Shown here piece by piece: positions 50,155-58,458 of a DNA stretch of 64,000 nucleotides (positions within the stretch are counted from its first letter, which is position 1; the number at the start of each line of letters is the position of its first letter). The stretch lies in assembly GCA_046048875.1 (NCBI GenBank), contig JBJOFG010000014.1, forward strand, positions 248,001 to 312,000, written 5' to 3'. The notes under the pieces were generated by a model. The model saw only the letters and a program-made list of their open reading frames with translations, had not been told where the DNA came from and did no database searches. Source of the stretch: CAIZGX01 sp046048875 (lineage in GTDB: Bacteria; Bacteroidota; Bacteroidia; Flavobacteriales_D; Sanyastnellaceae). Position numbers and translations under genes: made by a program.

Positions 50155-51270
50155 ATGAAAAAAAGGAATTTAAATAGAGTGTTGTTGTCTGCCGGAGGAA
50201 CGGGAGGACATATTTTTCCTGCTATTGCAGTGGCGAATGAAATTAAAGCGCGCTTCCCTGAATGCGAAATTTTATTTGTGGGTGCTGAAGGAAAAATGGA
50301 GATGGAAAAAGTTCCGCAAGCTGGGTATAAAATTGTTGGATTACCCATTGCAGGGCTTCAACGAAAATTAACACTTTCGAATTTTTTACTTCCCTTTAAA
50401 ATTTTGAAAAGTATGTTGAAGGCGAAATCTGTGGTGAAGGAATTTCGCCCAGAAGTTGCTGTTGGATTTGGTGGATATGCGAGTGGACCTACGCTTCGTG
50501 CGGCAGGAACGGCAGGTGTCCCAACCGTTTTGCAAGAACAGAATTCATTCGCTGGTCTGACGAATAAACTATTGGCGAAAAAGGCTAAAGTTATTTGTGT
50601 CGCTTATGAGGGAATGGAAAAATTCTTTGATAGAGAGAAAATTAGATTGACAGGAAATCCTGTTCGAAAGGAACTAATGCATTTGCCCTATTCTCATGAA
50701 GAGGCTTTGTTGAAGCTGAATCTCGATCCTTCTAAAAGGACCACTTTAATTATTGGAGGTAGTTTGGGAGCACGTGGCGTGAACAATGCGGTTGAAGCTT
50801 CATTAGACCACTTATTGGCAGATGATCGATTTCAGGTTATTTGGCAATGCGGAAAACTCTACAAATCTGATTTGGAAAAAAAATACGGTTCAATGAGCGG
50901 AGTTCTTCTAGTTGATTTTATTCAAGATATGCCGTTGGTTTATGCGGCGGCAGATGTGATTGTTTCTCGCGCTGGAGCTATGAGTGTATCTGAGTTGGCT
51001 ATTGTGGGTAAACCTGTTGTTTTTATCCCTTCGCCGAATGTAGCCGAGGATCATCAGACTAAAAATGCTAAGGCTCTTTATGATGTGGACGCCGCGCGTA
51101 TGCTGAGCGACAAACAAGCGTTGAAAGAATTAGGATGGGTTGCTGGGCCTCTGCTTTTGAATGAAAAAGTGGCGTCTCAATTAAAGAAAAACATTATTGC
51201 TTTCGCTCGTCCGAATGCAACCGAAGAAATTGTAGATACCTTAATTGAAGTGGTGTATGGAAAAGCGTGA
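50155..51270 (+). CDS. murG: UDP-GlcNAc transferase MurG (lipid II synthesis)
   Basis: GT28 family membrane-associated enzyme, converts lipid I to lipid II. 371 residues with SAGGTGGHIFPAIAVANE near the N-terminus, VGFGGYASGP, TGNPVR, GGSLGARGVNN and the C-terminal donor-site SRAGAMSVSELA. The stop lies 14 bases inside murC. Complete and ordinary. Confidence 0.97.
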   Translation: MKKRNLNRVLLSAGGTGGHIFPAIAVANEIKARFPECEILFVGAEGKMEMEKVPQAGYKIVGLPIAGLQRKLTLSNFLLPFKILKSMLKAKSVVKEFRPEVAVGFGGYASGPTLRAAGTAGVPTVLQEQNSFAGLTNKLLAKKAKVICVAYEGMEKFFDREKIRLTGNPVRKELMHLPYSHEEALLKLNLDPSKRTTLIIGGSLGARGVNNAVEASLDHLLADDRFQVIWQCGKLYKSDLEKKYGSMSGVLLVDFIQDMPLVYAAADVIVSRAGAMSVSELAIVGKPVVFIPSPNVAEDHQTKNAKALYDVDAARMLSDKQALKELGWVAGPLLLNEKVASQLKKNIIAFARPNATEEIVDTLIEVVYGKA

Positions 51271-52645
51271 GTTGACATGCGATGTGATGTATTTCTTAGG
51301 AATAGGAGGTATAGGTATGTCGGCGCTAGCGCGCTATTTTCATCGTAAGGGTGTGCATGTGATGGGGTATGATCGAACTTCCACTGCGCTAACTACAGAG
51401 TTGGAAATGGAAGGAATTTCTATTCAGTATGAAGACAGCGTAATGTCGTTGCCGCAGTTGCTTCATTCAACACCGAAAGAAAAAATTCTTGTTGTTCGAA
51501 CACCAGCTGTGCCGAAAGATTCCTCGCAATTGCAGTATTTTCTTCAACATGAATATAGAATTTGGAAACGTAGTGAGTTGCTCGGATACATTACGCAATT
51601 AGACGATACCATTGCCATTGGTGGTACGCACGGAAAGACAACGACTTCAACGCTGGTAGCGCATATCCTTCATTCCACCATTGGTTGTAACGCTTTTTTA
51701 GGAGGGATCTCTTCGAACTTCAAGAGCAACGTTTTGCTGTCGGATACGTCAAGAACAGTGGTGGAAGCAGATGAGTTTGATCGTAGCTTTTTGACCTTGT
51801 TTCCGAAGATTTCAGCCTTGACATCGATGGATGCCGATCATCTGGATATCTATGGCGATGAGGCGAGTATTCGCGAAGGTTTTTTGCTTTTCTTAAAGCA
51901 AACACGTGGAGATGGAAGTGTGGTGGTGAAGAAAGAATTGAATATTCATGAAGATTTGAAATCCGCTCGCAGCGGGGTTTTTACGTATAGTATTTTGTCA
52001 GATGCCGATTATGTGGCCACAAATATTCGCATTGAAGAAGGGGCTTATGTGTTTGATTTCAAATCTCCGTTTGGACAATTGAATAATGTGCGTTTGGGCT
52101 TACCCGGAAGACACAATGTTGAGAACGCTGTGGTGGCTATGGCTTGTTCGTTGCTTGCAGGCGTCGCTATTAACGATTTGCCCGATGTGTTGGGAAGTTT
52201 CAAAGGTGTAGCTCGAAGATTTGACATTCGTTTCAAGGGGGAATCAGGTGTCTATGTCGATGATTACGCGCACCATCCGACAGAACTTTCGGCGTGTATT
52301 CGTTCGGTGAAGGAGTTGTTTCCCAATAAAAAAATAGTGGGTGTGTTTCAACCCCATTTATTCACTCGGACAAGAGATTTTGCAGATGGATTCGCGGAAA
52401 GCCTGGCGCTTTTAGATGTTCCAATTTTGCTACCCATTTATCCAGCTCGAGAATTACCCATTGAGGGAATTGATTCACAATGGCTATTTGATAAAATTCA
52501 AAAGGACGAGAAATACTTAGTGGAGAAAGATGCCATCTTCACTTTGCTAAATAAACTGCAGTTTGATGTCCTTTTGACCTTGGGAGCAGGCGATATTGAT
52601 ACGCTTGTTTCTCCGTTAGAAGTGTACATGAAAGGACGTGTGTAA
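51257..52645 (+). CDS. murC: UDP-N-acetylmuramate--L-alanine ligase
   Basis: First ligase of the peptide stem, 462 residues. N-terminal YFLGIGGIGMSALARYF, ATP motif GGTHGKTTTSTLVAH and the VDDYAHHPTE and GVFQPHLFTRTRDF regions are all present. I use the ATG at 51257, which overlaps murG by 14 bases; a TTG four codons upstream is possible. One-base overlap with ftsQ (TAATG). Confidence 0.97.
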   Translation: MEKRELTCDVMYFLGIGGIGMSALARYFHRKGVHVMGYDRTSTALTTELEMEGISIQYEDSVMSLPQLLHSTPKEKILVVRTPAVPKDSSQLQYFLQHEYRIWKRSELLGYITQLDDTIAIGGTHGKTTTSTLVAHILHSTIGCNAFLGGISSNFKSNVLLSDTSRTVVEADEFDRSFLTLFPKISALTSMDADHLDIYGDEASIREGFLLFLKQTRGDGSVVVKKELNIHEDLKSARSGVFTYSILSDADYVATNIRIEEGAYVFDFKSPFGQLNNVRLGLPGRHNVENAVVAMACSLLAGVAINDLPDVLGSFKGVARRFDIRFKGESGVYVDDYAHHPTELSACIRSVKELFPNKKIVGVFQPHLFTRTRDFADGFAESLALLDVPILLPIYPARELPIEGIDSQWLFDKIQKDEKYLVEKDAIFTLLNKLQFDVLLTLGAGDIDTLVSPLEVYMKGRV

Positions 52646-53592
52646 TGAAAAACGAAAAAGCAAATACAGCTAAAAAATCTTCATGGTTCATGAGGGTTTT
52701 GGTGTTGGTGTTCTTTGTGCTAATAGGCGCTGGAACACTTGTGTTGTGGGCTTTTTCCATTTCGAAACACAATGCGCAACCTGTTCCAGAAGTGCGTGTA
52801 AATATCCAGCGCGGACAAAACATTGATGAGCTTATTACGAAGCAGGAAGTGGATTCTATTGTGCACAGCCACTTCGGATTGCTTCAGGGAACTCCCATGA
52901 ATCAAATAGATGTGAGCGCAGTTCAAGTTGCTGTAAATAGACATCCAGCCATTCAGTCATGCAACGTTTATCTAGGAGTTGACGGAGTGTTGAATATTGA
53001 TATTCGGCAACGCGCGCCCATGTTCAGAGTCATGAACAGCGATGGAAGTGGGTTTTATGTGGACACCTTGGGTCAGTCTTTCAATTTGTTGAATCGCGCA
53101 GTGGCATACGTTCCTATTTTTTCGGTGGAAGGTGTTATGGGCTCCATGCAATATCCAGCTATACCGGCTTATTACGATGAGAATACGTTGGGATTAACCT
53201 ATTTGGATGAATTGATTGTTTTCGGAAATCATATGCGTAAAAATCCCGAATTGAAAGATTGGGCTGAGCATGTTCATTTGACTGCAATGGGAACTTTGGA
53301 AGTTATTCCGCGCATAGGCAGACATGTGATTGAATACGGTAGTATTTACAATTTGGAGATGAAAACGAAAATGCTTTTTCAGTTTTATCGTTCTCAAGTT
53401 TATATCACCGATTTAGAGAAATACAGTCGTATTAATTTGAATTTTGAAAACCAAGTCATCTGTGAAAAGCGCGGTGCCGAAGTTTTTGCGGCACCAACAG
53501 ACAGTTTAACAGCAATGGCCAACAATGCGCCAATTGCCATCCCTAACGATTTAATACCAGCCGCTGCGCAAGCAGTGCAACAACCTCAATAA
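52645..53592 (+). CDS. ftsQ: FtsQ-like cell division protein
   Basis: Bitopic divisome protein, 315 residues: short basic cytoplasmic part, one membrane helix (MRVLVLVFFVLIGAGTLVLWAF, about 15-36), then a POTRA-type periplasmic domain and the FtsQ beta domain (HPAIQSCNVYLGVDGVLNIDIRQRAPMFRV). Identity is from topology, this POTRA-like segment and position before ftsA. The C-terminal Ala/Pro-rich tail (about 290-315) is probably disordered. Confidence 0.88.
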   Translation: MKNEKANTAKKSSWFMRVLVLVFFVLIGAGTLVLWAFSISKHNAQPVPEVRVNIQRGQNIDELITKQEVDSIVHSHFGLLQGTPMNQIDVSAVQVAVNRHPAIQSCNVYLGVDGVLNIDIRQRAPMFRVMNSDGSGFYVDTLGQSFNLLNRAVAYVPIFSVEGVMGSMQYPAIPAYYDENTLGLTYLDELIVFGNHMRKNPELKDWAEHVHLTAMGTLEVIPRIGRHVIEYGSIYNLEMKTKMLFQFYRSQVYITDLEKYSRINLNFENQVICEKRGAEVFAAPTDSLTAMANNAPIAIPNDLIPAAAQAVQQPQ

Positions 53593-53605
53593 TTATTTGT
53601 AGAAT

Positions 53606-55135
53606 ATGGAATATACATTCGCCACTCACAACAATCCAACCCCAAGCAACAAAGAGAAATTAGTTGTTGGAATCGACATTGGAACAACCAAGATTGCTTG
53701 CGTTGTAGGAAAAATTGATTCGCACGGTAAGGTAACTATTTTAGGAATTGGCCGCAGCAAGAGCGACGGTGTGAAGAGAGGAATTGTATTGAACATTGAT
53801 CAGACAGTAGCGTCCATTAAGGAAGCCGTTCAAAAGGCAGAGATGGAATGTGGTATCAAGGTTCATCGTGTAAACGTGGGTATTGCTGGTCAGCACATCA
53901 AGAGTATTCAGCAGCCTGGAATTTATACCCGCAAGGATTTAGATACAGAGATTAACACTGCCGATTTGCAAGCGTTAAAAGACGATATGTTCAAGATTCA
54001 CGTGCCTGCAGGTGAGTCAATCATTCATGTTATTCCGCAAGAATATACTGTTGATACTGAAGGTGGAATTAAGGATCCAGTGGGAATGGCAGGTGTTCGT
54101 TTGCAAGCAAATTTCCACATTATTACAGGATCACTTCCAGCGATTAAAAATATTTACCGTTGCGTGAAGTTGGCCGGTTTGGAAGTGGGCGAGTTGACGC
54201 TTGAGCCAATTGCGAGTTCAGCGGCAGTATTGAGCGACGAGGAAAAAGAAGCAGGAATTGCGTTGGTGGATATCGGAGGTGGAACAACAGACATCGCAAT
54301 CTTCCACGATGGATTAATTCGTCACACAGCAGTTATTCCGTTCGGTGGAAATATTTTGACAGAAGACATCAAGACTGGATGTTCCATTTTAAGCAAGCAC
54401 GCAGAGCAGTTGAAAGTTCAGTACGGTTCGGCTTTGCCTGCGGAAACGCAAAACGCTAAAGTTGTAGTTCCAGGATTGAATGGAAGAGCACCAAAGGAAA
54501 TCACCTTAGGAGCGCTTTCAGGAATTATTGAAGCACGTATGAAAGAAATTTTAGAGTTGGTTCACTTCGAAATTATGCGCAGCGGATACGAGCGTAAACT
54601 TATCGGAGGAATTGTACTTACCGGTGGTGGAGCGCAATTGAAGCACATTAAGCAATTGGTTGAATACATTACAGGATTGGATTGCCGCATTGGTAAGCCT
54701 ATTGAGCACGTGATTAACTATACCGATGAATCTCAATTGCCACCTGCCCTTTCAACGGGTGTTGGATTGGTAATTACTGGTGAAGAAAATGTAGGGGAAG
54801 ATTATTTCGAGCGTATTGTAGGTGAAGAAGTGAAAGGTGAAGTCGCATCAGAAGTTGGAAGTGCCGTTGAAAGTGAAGTAGAAGAAGTTCCTGCAACAGA
54901 TGATTTCATGTCATACATGAATTCTATAGGCGTGAATTCGGAAGAAGAAACTATGGAGGAGCAACCTGTTTCAAATGCCTTCAGTGAATCTACTGAAACG
55001 GAAAATACAGATTCTATTCAGGAAGAAGAACAGCAAGAGACACCTGCTCCTGTGATGCGCGTGCGTCGTTCTTTCGGTGAAAGTATTGTAGGTCGTTTCA
55101 AAGGATTCTTTGAAAACGATGAAGCGATGAATTAA
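53606..55135 (+). CDS. ftsA: Cell division protein FtsA
   Basis: Actin-like protein that anchors FtsZ to the membrane. 509 residues, about 90 longer than E. coli FtsA because of an acidic, glutamate-rich linker (about 400-485). Actin-fold motifs: VVGIDIGTTKIACVVG, ALVDIGGGTTDIAIF and the GGIVLTGGGAQLKHI adenosine motif. The tail SFGESIVGRFKGFFEN is the amphipathic membrane-targeting helix. ftsZ normally follows, but here ftsA is the last gene; its stop overlaps the convergent methyltransferase gene by four bases. Confidence 0.97.
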   Translation: MEYTFATHNNPTPSNKEKLVVGIDIGTTKIACVVGKIDSHGKVTILGIGRSKSDGVKRGIVLNIDQTVASIKEAVQKAEMECGIKVHRVNVGIAGQHIKSIQQPGIYTRKDLDTEINTADLQALKDDMFKIHVPAGESIIHVIPQEYTVDTEGGIKDPVGMAGVRLQANFHIITGSLPAIKNIYRCVKLAGLEVGELTLEPIASSAAVLSDEEKEAGIALVDIGGGTTDIAIFHDGLIRHTAVIPFGGNILTEDIKTGCSILSKHAEQLKVQYGSALPAETQNAKVVVPGLNGRAPKEITLGALSGIIEARMKEILELVHFEIMRSGYERKLIGGIVLTGGGAQLKHIKQLVEYITGLDCRIGKPIEHVINYTDESQLPPALSTGVGLVITGEENVGEDYFERIVGEEVKGEVASEVGSAVESEVEEVPATDDFMSYMNSIGVNSEEETMEEQPVSNAFSESTETENTDSIQEEEQQETPAPVMRVRRSFGESIVGRFKGFFENDEAMN

Positions 55136-56553
55136 TTTTTTTCGAACAGTGCCACCGCCTCCAAATGCGAGGTGTGTGGGAACTGATCGACGAAACTAAT
55201 TTTCTTCAAGTTATATCCTGAGAGAATAAGGGTCTCGCAGTCTCGCGCTTGTGTAGCCGGGTTGCATGAGATGTATACGATGCGTTTCGCATCGAGTCCT
55301 ATTACCTTTCGCAAAGTTTTCGGAGCAATACCCCCGCGTGGTGGATCCAGCACAAGCGTGTTGATTTGATTTTGAAACTGCGGTTGTTCCAACAAAAATT
55401 TTCCGACATCGGCAGCGAAGAATTCAACGTTGGAAACATTGTTTTCTTGTGCATTCTTTTTTGCATCTTTAATAGCGGCTTCCACAATATCTACTCCCAC
55501 AACGGGTAGCGAAGTTTTTTGCGCAATGAGTTGTCCGATTGTACCAGTTCCGCAAAAAAGGTCGAGGATATATCCGTCTGGAACTTGTTCTGGATTGCAG
55601 TAGGCAATTGCTTTTGAATAAAGTCTTTCGGCGCTTTTTGGATTGGTTTGGAAGAAGCTCTTCATGTTTACTTTGAACTTCAATCCCAAAAGCATTTCTT
55701 CAATTTCAGAATTGCCAAAGAGCAGATGAGAAGAACCGTTTAAAGGTTCTGCGCGATCACCGGTATCGTCGTTGAGTGTATGAATAATTCCGCCACAACG
55801 GTTTCCTAAAATATCTAAAACGAGTTTCACGAATCCGTTTCTATCGAATTGCTCCAACCCTGTTGAAGAAGTTACGAGGTTAATCAAGAGAAGGTCGTGT
55901 GTGAAAGATTTGCGCACCACAACATATCGGAAGAAGCCTTCGCGCTTGGGTGGGTGCCATGCAGGCAGTCCGCTGTGTTCACAGAAAGTGCGAATGCGAT
56001 GAAGATTGTTTTCGAATGTTGAATCGAACAGTCCCGATTCGGCGTCGAGGTTTTCGACCATCCACCACGTGCCTCTGTGCTTGAAGCCCAATCCGAAATC
56101 GTCTACTTCTGTTTTGGTTGGAATGTCGTAACGAATTGCACTGAAGCTGTATTCCATTTTGTTGCGGTAGTTCCAAACGGAAGGAGAATCGATGTATTCA
56201 TCGAAGAGCACATGGATATTTTCAATTTTTCCAATTCGTTTGTACAGTTGAAGACACGAATCTTTTTTGGCTTCGTGTTGCTTCTCAATGGGCCAAGCCG
56301 CATAGGGAGCTCCCGGTATGCGTTGAAAGGGAAGGTCTATTTCGTCGGGAGAATTCTCGAGTACCTCAATTAATTTACAATTCGCAAATCGTTTGTCGGT
56401 TTTAATCACTTGCGCCCGCACAAGTTGTCCGGGAACAGTATTTTCAACAAAGACTGTAAAATCGCCTTTATCGGTTTTCAATAGTCCAATGCCATTGCCT
56501 CCGAAGGCAAAGCGGTCTATTTTAATGTCGAGTATTAGGTTTCTTTTTAGCAC
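55132..56553 (-). CDS. rlmD: RlmD/RumA-like 23S rRNA (uracil-5-)-methyltransferase
   Basis: SAM-dependent 5-methyluridine methyltransferase of the TrmA/RumA class, 473 residues from the GTG at 56553. N-terminal TRAM domain (DRFAFGGNGIGLL, VPGQLVRAQV), SAM domain with LDLFCGTGTIGQLIA, LDPPRGGI and catalytic C in YISCNPATQARDC. The cluster-binding cysteines usual in RlmD (C-x5-C-x2-C before residue 110) are absent; the region reads APYAAWPIEKQ, with a lone C further on. The frame remains open into hairpin array E up to an ATG at 56664, but that part (LRKTLRETFRRISRSV) is repeat-derived. A promoter box lies four bases before the GTG, so translation would be near-leaderless. Confidence 0.85.
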   Translation of the reverse strand: MLKRNLILDIKIDRFAFGGNGIGLLKTDKGDFTVFVENTVPGQLVRAQVIKTDKRFANCKLIEVLENSPDEIDLPFQRIPGAPYAAWPIEKQHEAKKDSCLQLYKRIGKIENIHVLFDEYIDSPSVWNYRNKMEYSFSAIRYDIPTKTEVDDFGLGFKHRGTWWMVENLDAESGLFDSTFENNLHRIRTFCEHSGLPAWHPPKREGFFRYVVVRKSFTHDLLLINLVTSSTGLEQFDRNGFVKLVLDILGNRCGGIIHTLNDDTGDRAEPLNGSSHLLFGNSEIEEMLLGLKFKVNMKSFFQTNPKSAERLYSKAIAYCNPEQVPDGYILDLFCGTGTIGQLIAQKTSLPVVGVDIVEAAIKDAKKNAQENNVSNVEFFAADVGKFLLEQPQFQNQINTLVLDPPRGGIAPKTLRKVIGLDAKRIVYISCNPATQARDCETLILSGYNLKKISFVDQFPHTSHLEAVALFEKN

Positions 56554-56557
56554 GGGG

Positions 56558-56589
56558 CAAAGATATGTTCTTCGAAAGATGCTTTGCAA
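56558..56589 (-). promoter_or_regulatory. Candidate promoter TTG-N21-TATCTTTG of the RlmD-like gene
   Basis: Minus strand: TTG (56587-56589) inside hairpin array E, 21 bases, TATCTTTG (56558-56565), exact TAnnTTTG. Start of transcription would be about 56551, at the GTG start codon, which excludes the repeat-coded extension from the protein. Confidence 0.55.
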
Positions 56590-56663
56590 GATACTTCGTA
56601 AGATACTTCGTAAGACGCTGCGCGAGATTCTACGAAAGGTCTCGCGAAGTGTCTTGCGGAGCA
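56568..56663. repeat. Hairpin array E: eight 12-bp triloop units
   Basis: Units of 9 bases plus a 3-base spacer: TTC-TTC-GAA (56568), TGC-TTT-GCA (56580), TAC-TTC-GTA (56592, 56604), CGC-TGC-GCG (56616), TTC-TAC-GAA (56628), then decayed TCT-CGC-GAA (56640) and TCT-TGC-GGA (56652). The spacer is AGA five times, then AGG, GTG and GCA. Stems change while pairing stays. Format and spacer are the same as array D, 21 kb away. The array fills the space between the RlmD-like gene and the DUF6150 gene. Confidence 0.92.
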
Positions 56664-56668
56664 TTGAT

Positions 56669-56676
56669 TATATTTG
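56669..56676 (+). promoter_or_regulatory. Candidate -7 box TATATTTG of the DUF6150 gene
   Basis: Exact TAnnTTTG match 22 bases before the ATG at 56699, just outside hairpin array E. No TTG at the ideal distance (nearest spacer 12), so only the -7 part is supported. Confidence 0.45.
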
Positions 56677-56698
56677 TTGAAACTAAAAAGTAACCATT

Positions 56699-57034
56699 AT
56701 GAAATCAATAGTTCTTCTTTTAGCTCTGTACGCATTTGGATATGTTGCTAGCGCGCAGAAAATTTATTCTGTTGATGCTGAATACAAGGCTCAGGTTAAA
56801 GTATATGTGGTAGATGCTGAATACAAAGCCGATTTGCTAGTGTTCAAAGAGAATGCTGAATATAAGGCTGGAAACAACGATGGACGTTGGTATTTCGTAG
56901 ATGCGGAGTACAAAGCGAATAAGAAGATCTATTTTGAAGACGCTGAATACAAAGCCGATTTGAAAATCTATTTTGTAGACGCAGAGTACAAGGCGGGTTG
57001 GAAGAATGCTTCTAAGAAGCAGTTGTTGTATTGA
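56699..57034 (+). CDS. DUF6150 family repeat protein, exported
   Basis: A 111-residue protein with a signal peptide ending near YVASAQ, followed by six repeats of about 13-15 residues with the pattern DAEYKADLKIYFV (variants NAEYKAGNN, DAEYKANKKIYFE). This matches the DUF6150 repeat family of Bacteroidota. The repeat spacing and alternation of hydrophobic and charged residues suggest a small solenoid or beta-stack; the function is unknown. It is probably periplasmic. Start at ATG 56699 follows the -7 box. The next gene, an anion transporter, starts 8 bases after the stop, so the two may be coupled. Confidence 0.88.
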   Translation: MKSIVLLLALYAFGYVASAQKIYSVDAEYKAQVKVYVVDAEYKADLLVFKENAEYKAGNNDGRWYFVDAEYKANKKIYFEDAEYKADLKIYFVDAEYKAGWKNASKKQLLY

Positions 57035-57042
57035 TTTCGTCC

Positions 57043-58449
57043 ATGCGCAAAATCCATCTCATTCTTCCTGTAGCAATTGCTTTTCTAATTTCCTTGGGAT
57101 TTCCGAATTGGCTGACGTGGAATGAACGTGTGGTTCTTTCGACGGTTTTAGTTATGCTGTGGTGGTGGATATCTGAAGTCGTTCCGATGGCCGTTACGGC
57201 TCTTGTTCCCGTGCTCATTTTTCCGTTGTCGAATGTCTTGAGTATGGAAAAGGTCGTTGTGCCTTACTCCGATAAGTTTGTCTTTTTATTCTTAGGTGGA
57301 TTCTTGTTGGCCTTGGCCATTGAGAAACATGGACTGCACAAGCGGATAGCCTTTCGTTTGTTGGATCTTGCTGGAAATCGAAAAGCACGAATTCTTCTTG
57401 CTGTCATGATTTCCTCGTATTTATTGAGCATGTGGATAAGCAACACTGCCACAGCTATGATGCTTATTCCCATTGCCGCTTCAGTGGCTCATTTGTTAGC
57501 GGCGCACAACCATGAAGCAAAATTCAAACGTGCCTTGGTTTTAGGAGTCGCTTATGCTGCGAGCATAGGTGGAATGGCAACGCTCATAGGAACTCCTCCG
57601 AACGTTGCAGCAGCTGGAATTGTGAAGGAGCAATTCGGAGAAGAAATTTCATTTGTAGATTGGATGAAATACGGCGTTCCATTTTCTTTGATGCTTTTGT
57701 TTCTTGTTTTTCTGGTGCTTTCGAAAATCCATTTCAAGAGGGGAGAAACCATAGAAGGAGCACATGCAGAGCTGCATCGGATTCGACAAGAAATGGGAAG
57801 CATTTCGCAATCAGAGCGATTGGTTTTAATTGTGTTTGGAGGTGCGGTGCTCTGCTGGATTTTTCAGTCTCCGATTTCAATATACTTGAATATTCCAGCT
57901 TTCAATGATACCTGGATTGCATTGGTATTCGGACTTTCATTGTTTTTCATTCCAAATAAATTGAACAAGCCGAATGGTCGTTCGGTTGCATTGTTGGAGT
58001 GGAGCGATACTGAAAAATTGTCGTGGGGAGTATTATTGATGTTCGGAGGAGGATTGGCTTTGTCTTTGGCCTTTAAGGAAGTGGGACTCTTGGAAAGATT
58101 GTCACAGTGGCTTTCAGTCGTTCATGTTGGAAGTTCTTCCACTTATTTGATTCTTTTGTGTGGAATAGGATTATTCCTCACAGCGCTCATGAGTAATTTA
58201 GCAATGGTTACATTGTTTGTACCGATAGTAGGAGTGCTCGCTCACCAACAGGGTTTCTCCGCTGCAGCTTGGGCCATACCGGTGACACTTGCTGCGAGTT
58301 GTGATTTCATGTTTCCTATGAGTACCCCTCCGAATGCAATAGCATACGGGACAGGCTGGGTAAGAGCCAAGGATATGTTCACCGTTGGAATTTTGGTAAA
58401 TGTGATTTCGTTTTTGTTGTTGGTGGGGATGGTGATGTTGGCTTCTTAG
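57043..58449 (+). CDS. SLC13/DASS family anion transporter
   Basis: Inner-membrane symporter of 468 residues with about eleven hydrophobic helices and two hairpin substrate loops. SNT motif 1 is in MWISNTATAMML (about 128-139), followed by LIGTPPNVAAAG; SNT motif 2 is in SNLAMVTLF with STPPNAIAYGTGWV (about 430). This is the dicarboxylate/sulfate sodium symporter superfamily; whether it carries dicarboxylates, sulfate or citrate cannot be read. The ATG at 57043 gives MRKIHLIL; a TTG at 57031 overlaps the previous stop. It ends 10 bases from the convergent lipoprotein gene. It contains a copy of the CCGAA-N6-TTCGG palindrome. Confidence 0.93.
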   Translation: MRKIHLILPVAIAFLISLGFPNWLTWNERVVLSTVLVMLWWWISEVVPMAVTALVPVLIFPLSNVLSMEKVVVPYSDKFVFLFLGGFLLALAIEKHGLHKRIAFRLLDLAGNRKARILLAVMISSYLLSMWISNTATAMMLIPIAASVAHLLAAHNHEAKFKRALVLGVAYAASIGGMATLIGTPPNVAAAGIVKEQFGEEISFVDWMKYGVPFSLMLLFLVFLVLSKIHFKRGETIEGAHAELHRIRQEMGSISQSERLVLIVFGGAVLCWIFQSPISIYLNIPAFNDTWIALVFGLSLFFIPNKLNKPNGRSVALLEWSDTEKLSWGVLLMFGGGLALSLAFKEVGLLERLSQWLSVVHVGSSSTYLILLCGIGLFLTALMSNLAMVTLFVPIVGVLAHQQGFSAAAWAIPVTLAASCDFMFPMSTPPNAIAYGTGWVRAKDMFTVGILVNVISFLLLVGMVMLAS

Positions 58450-58458
58450 TACTTATTG

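Noticed and set aside
56554..56664. N-terminal extension of the RlmD-like protein
   Set aside because: It is encoded by hairpin array E and lies upstream of the exact -7 box; kept only as an alternative.
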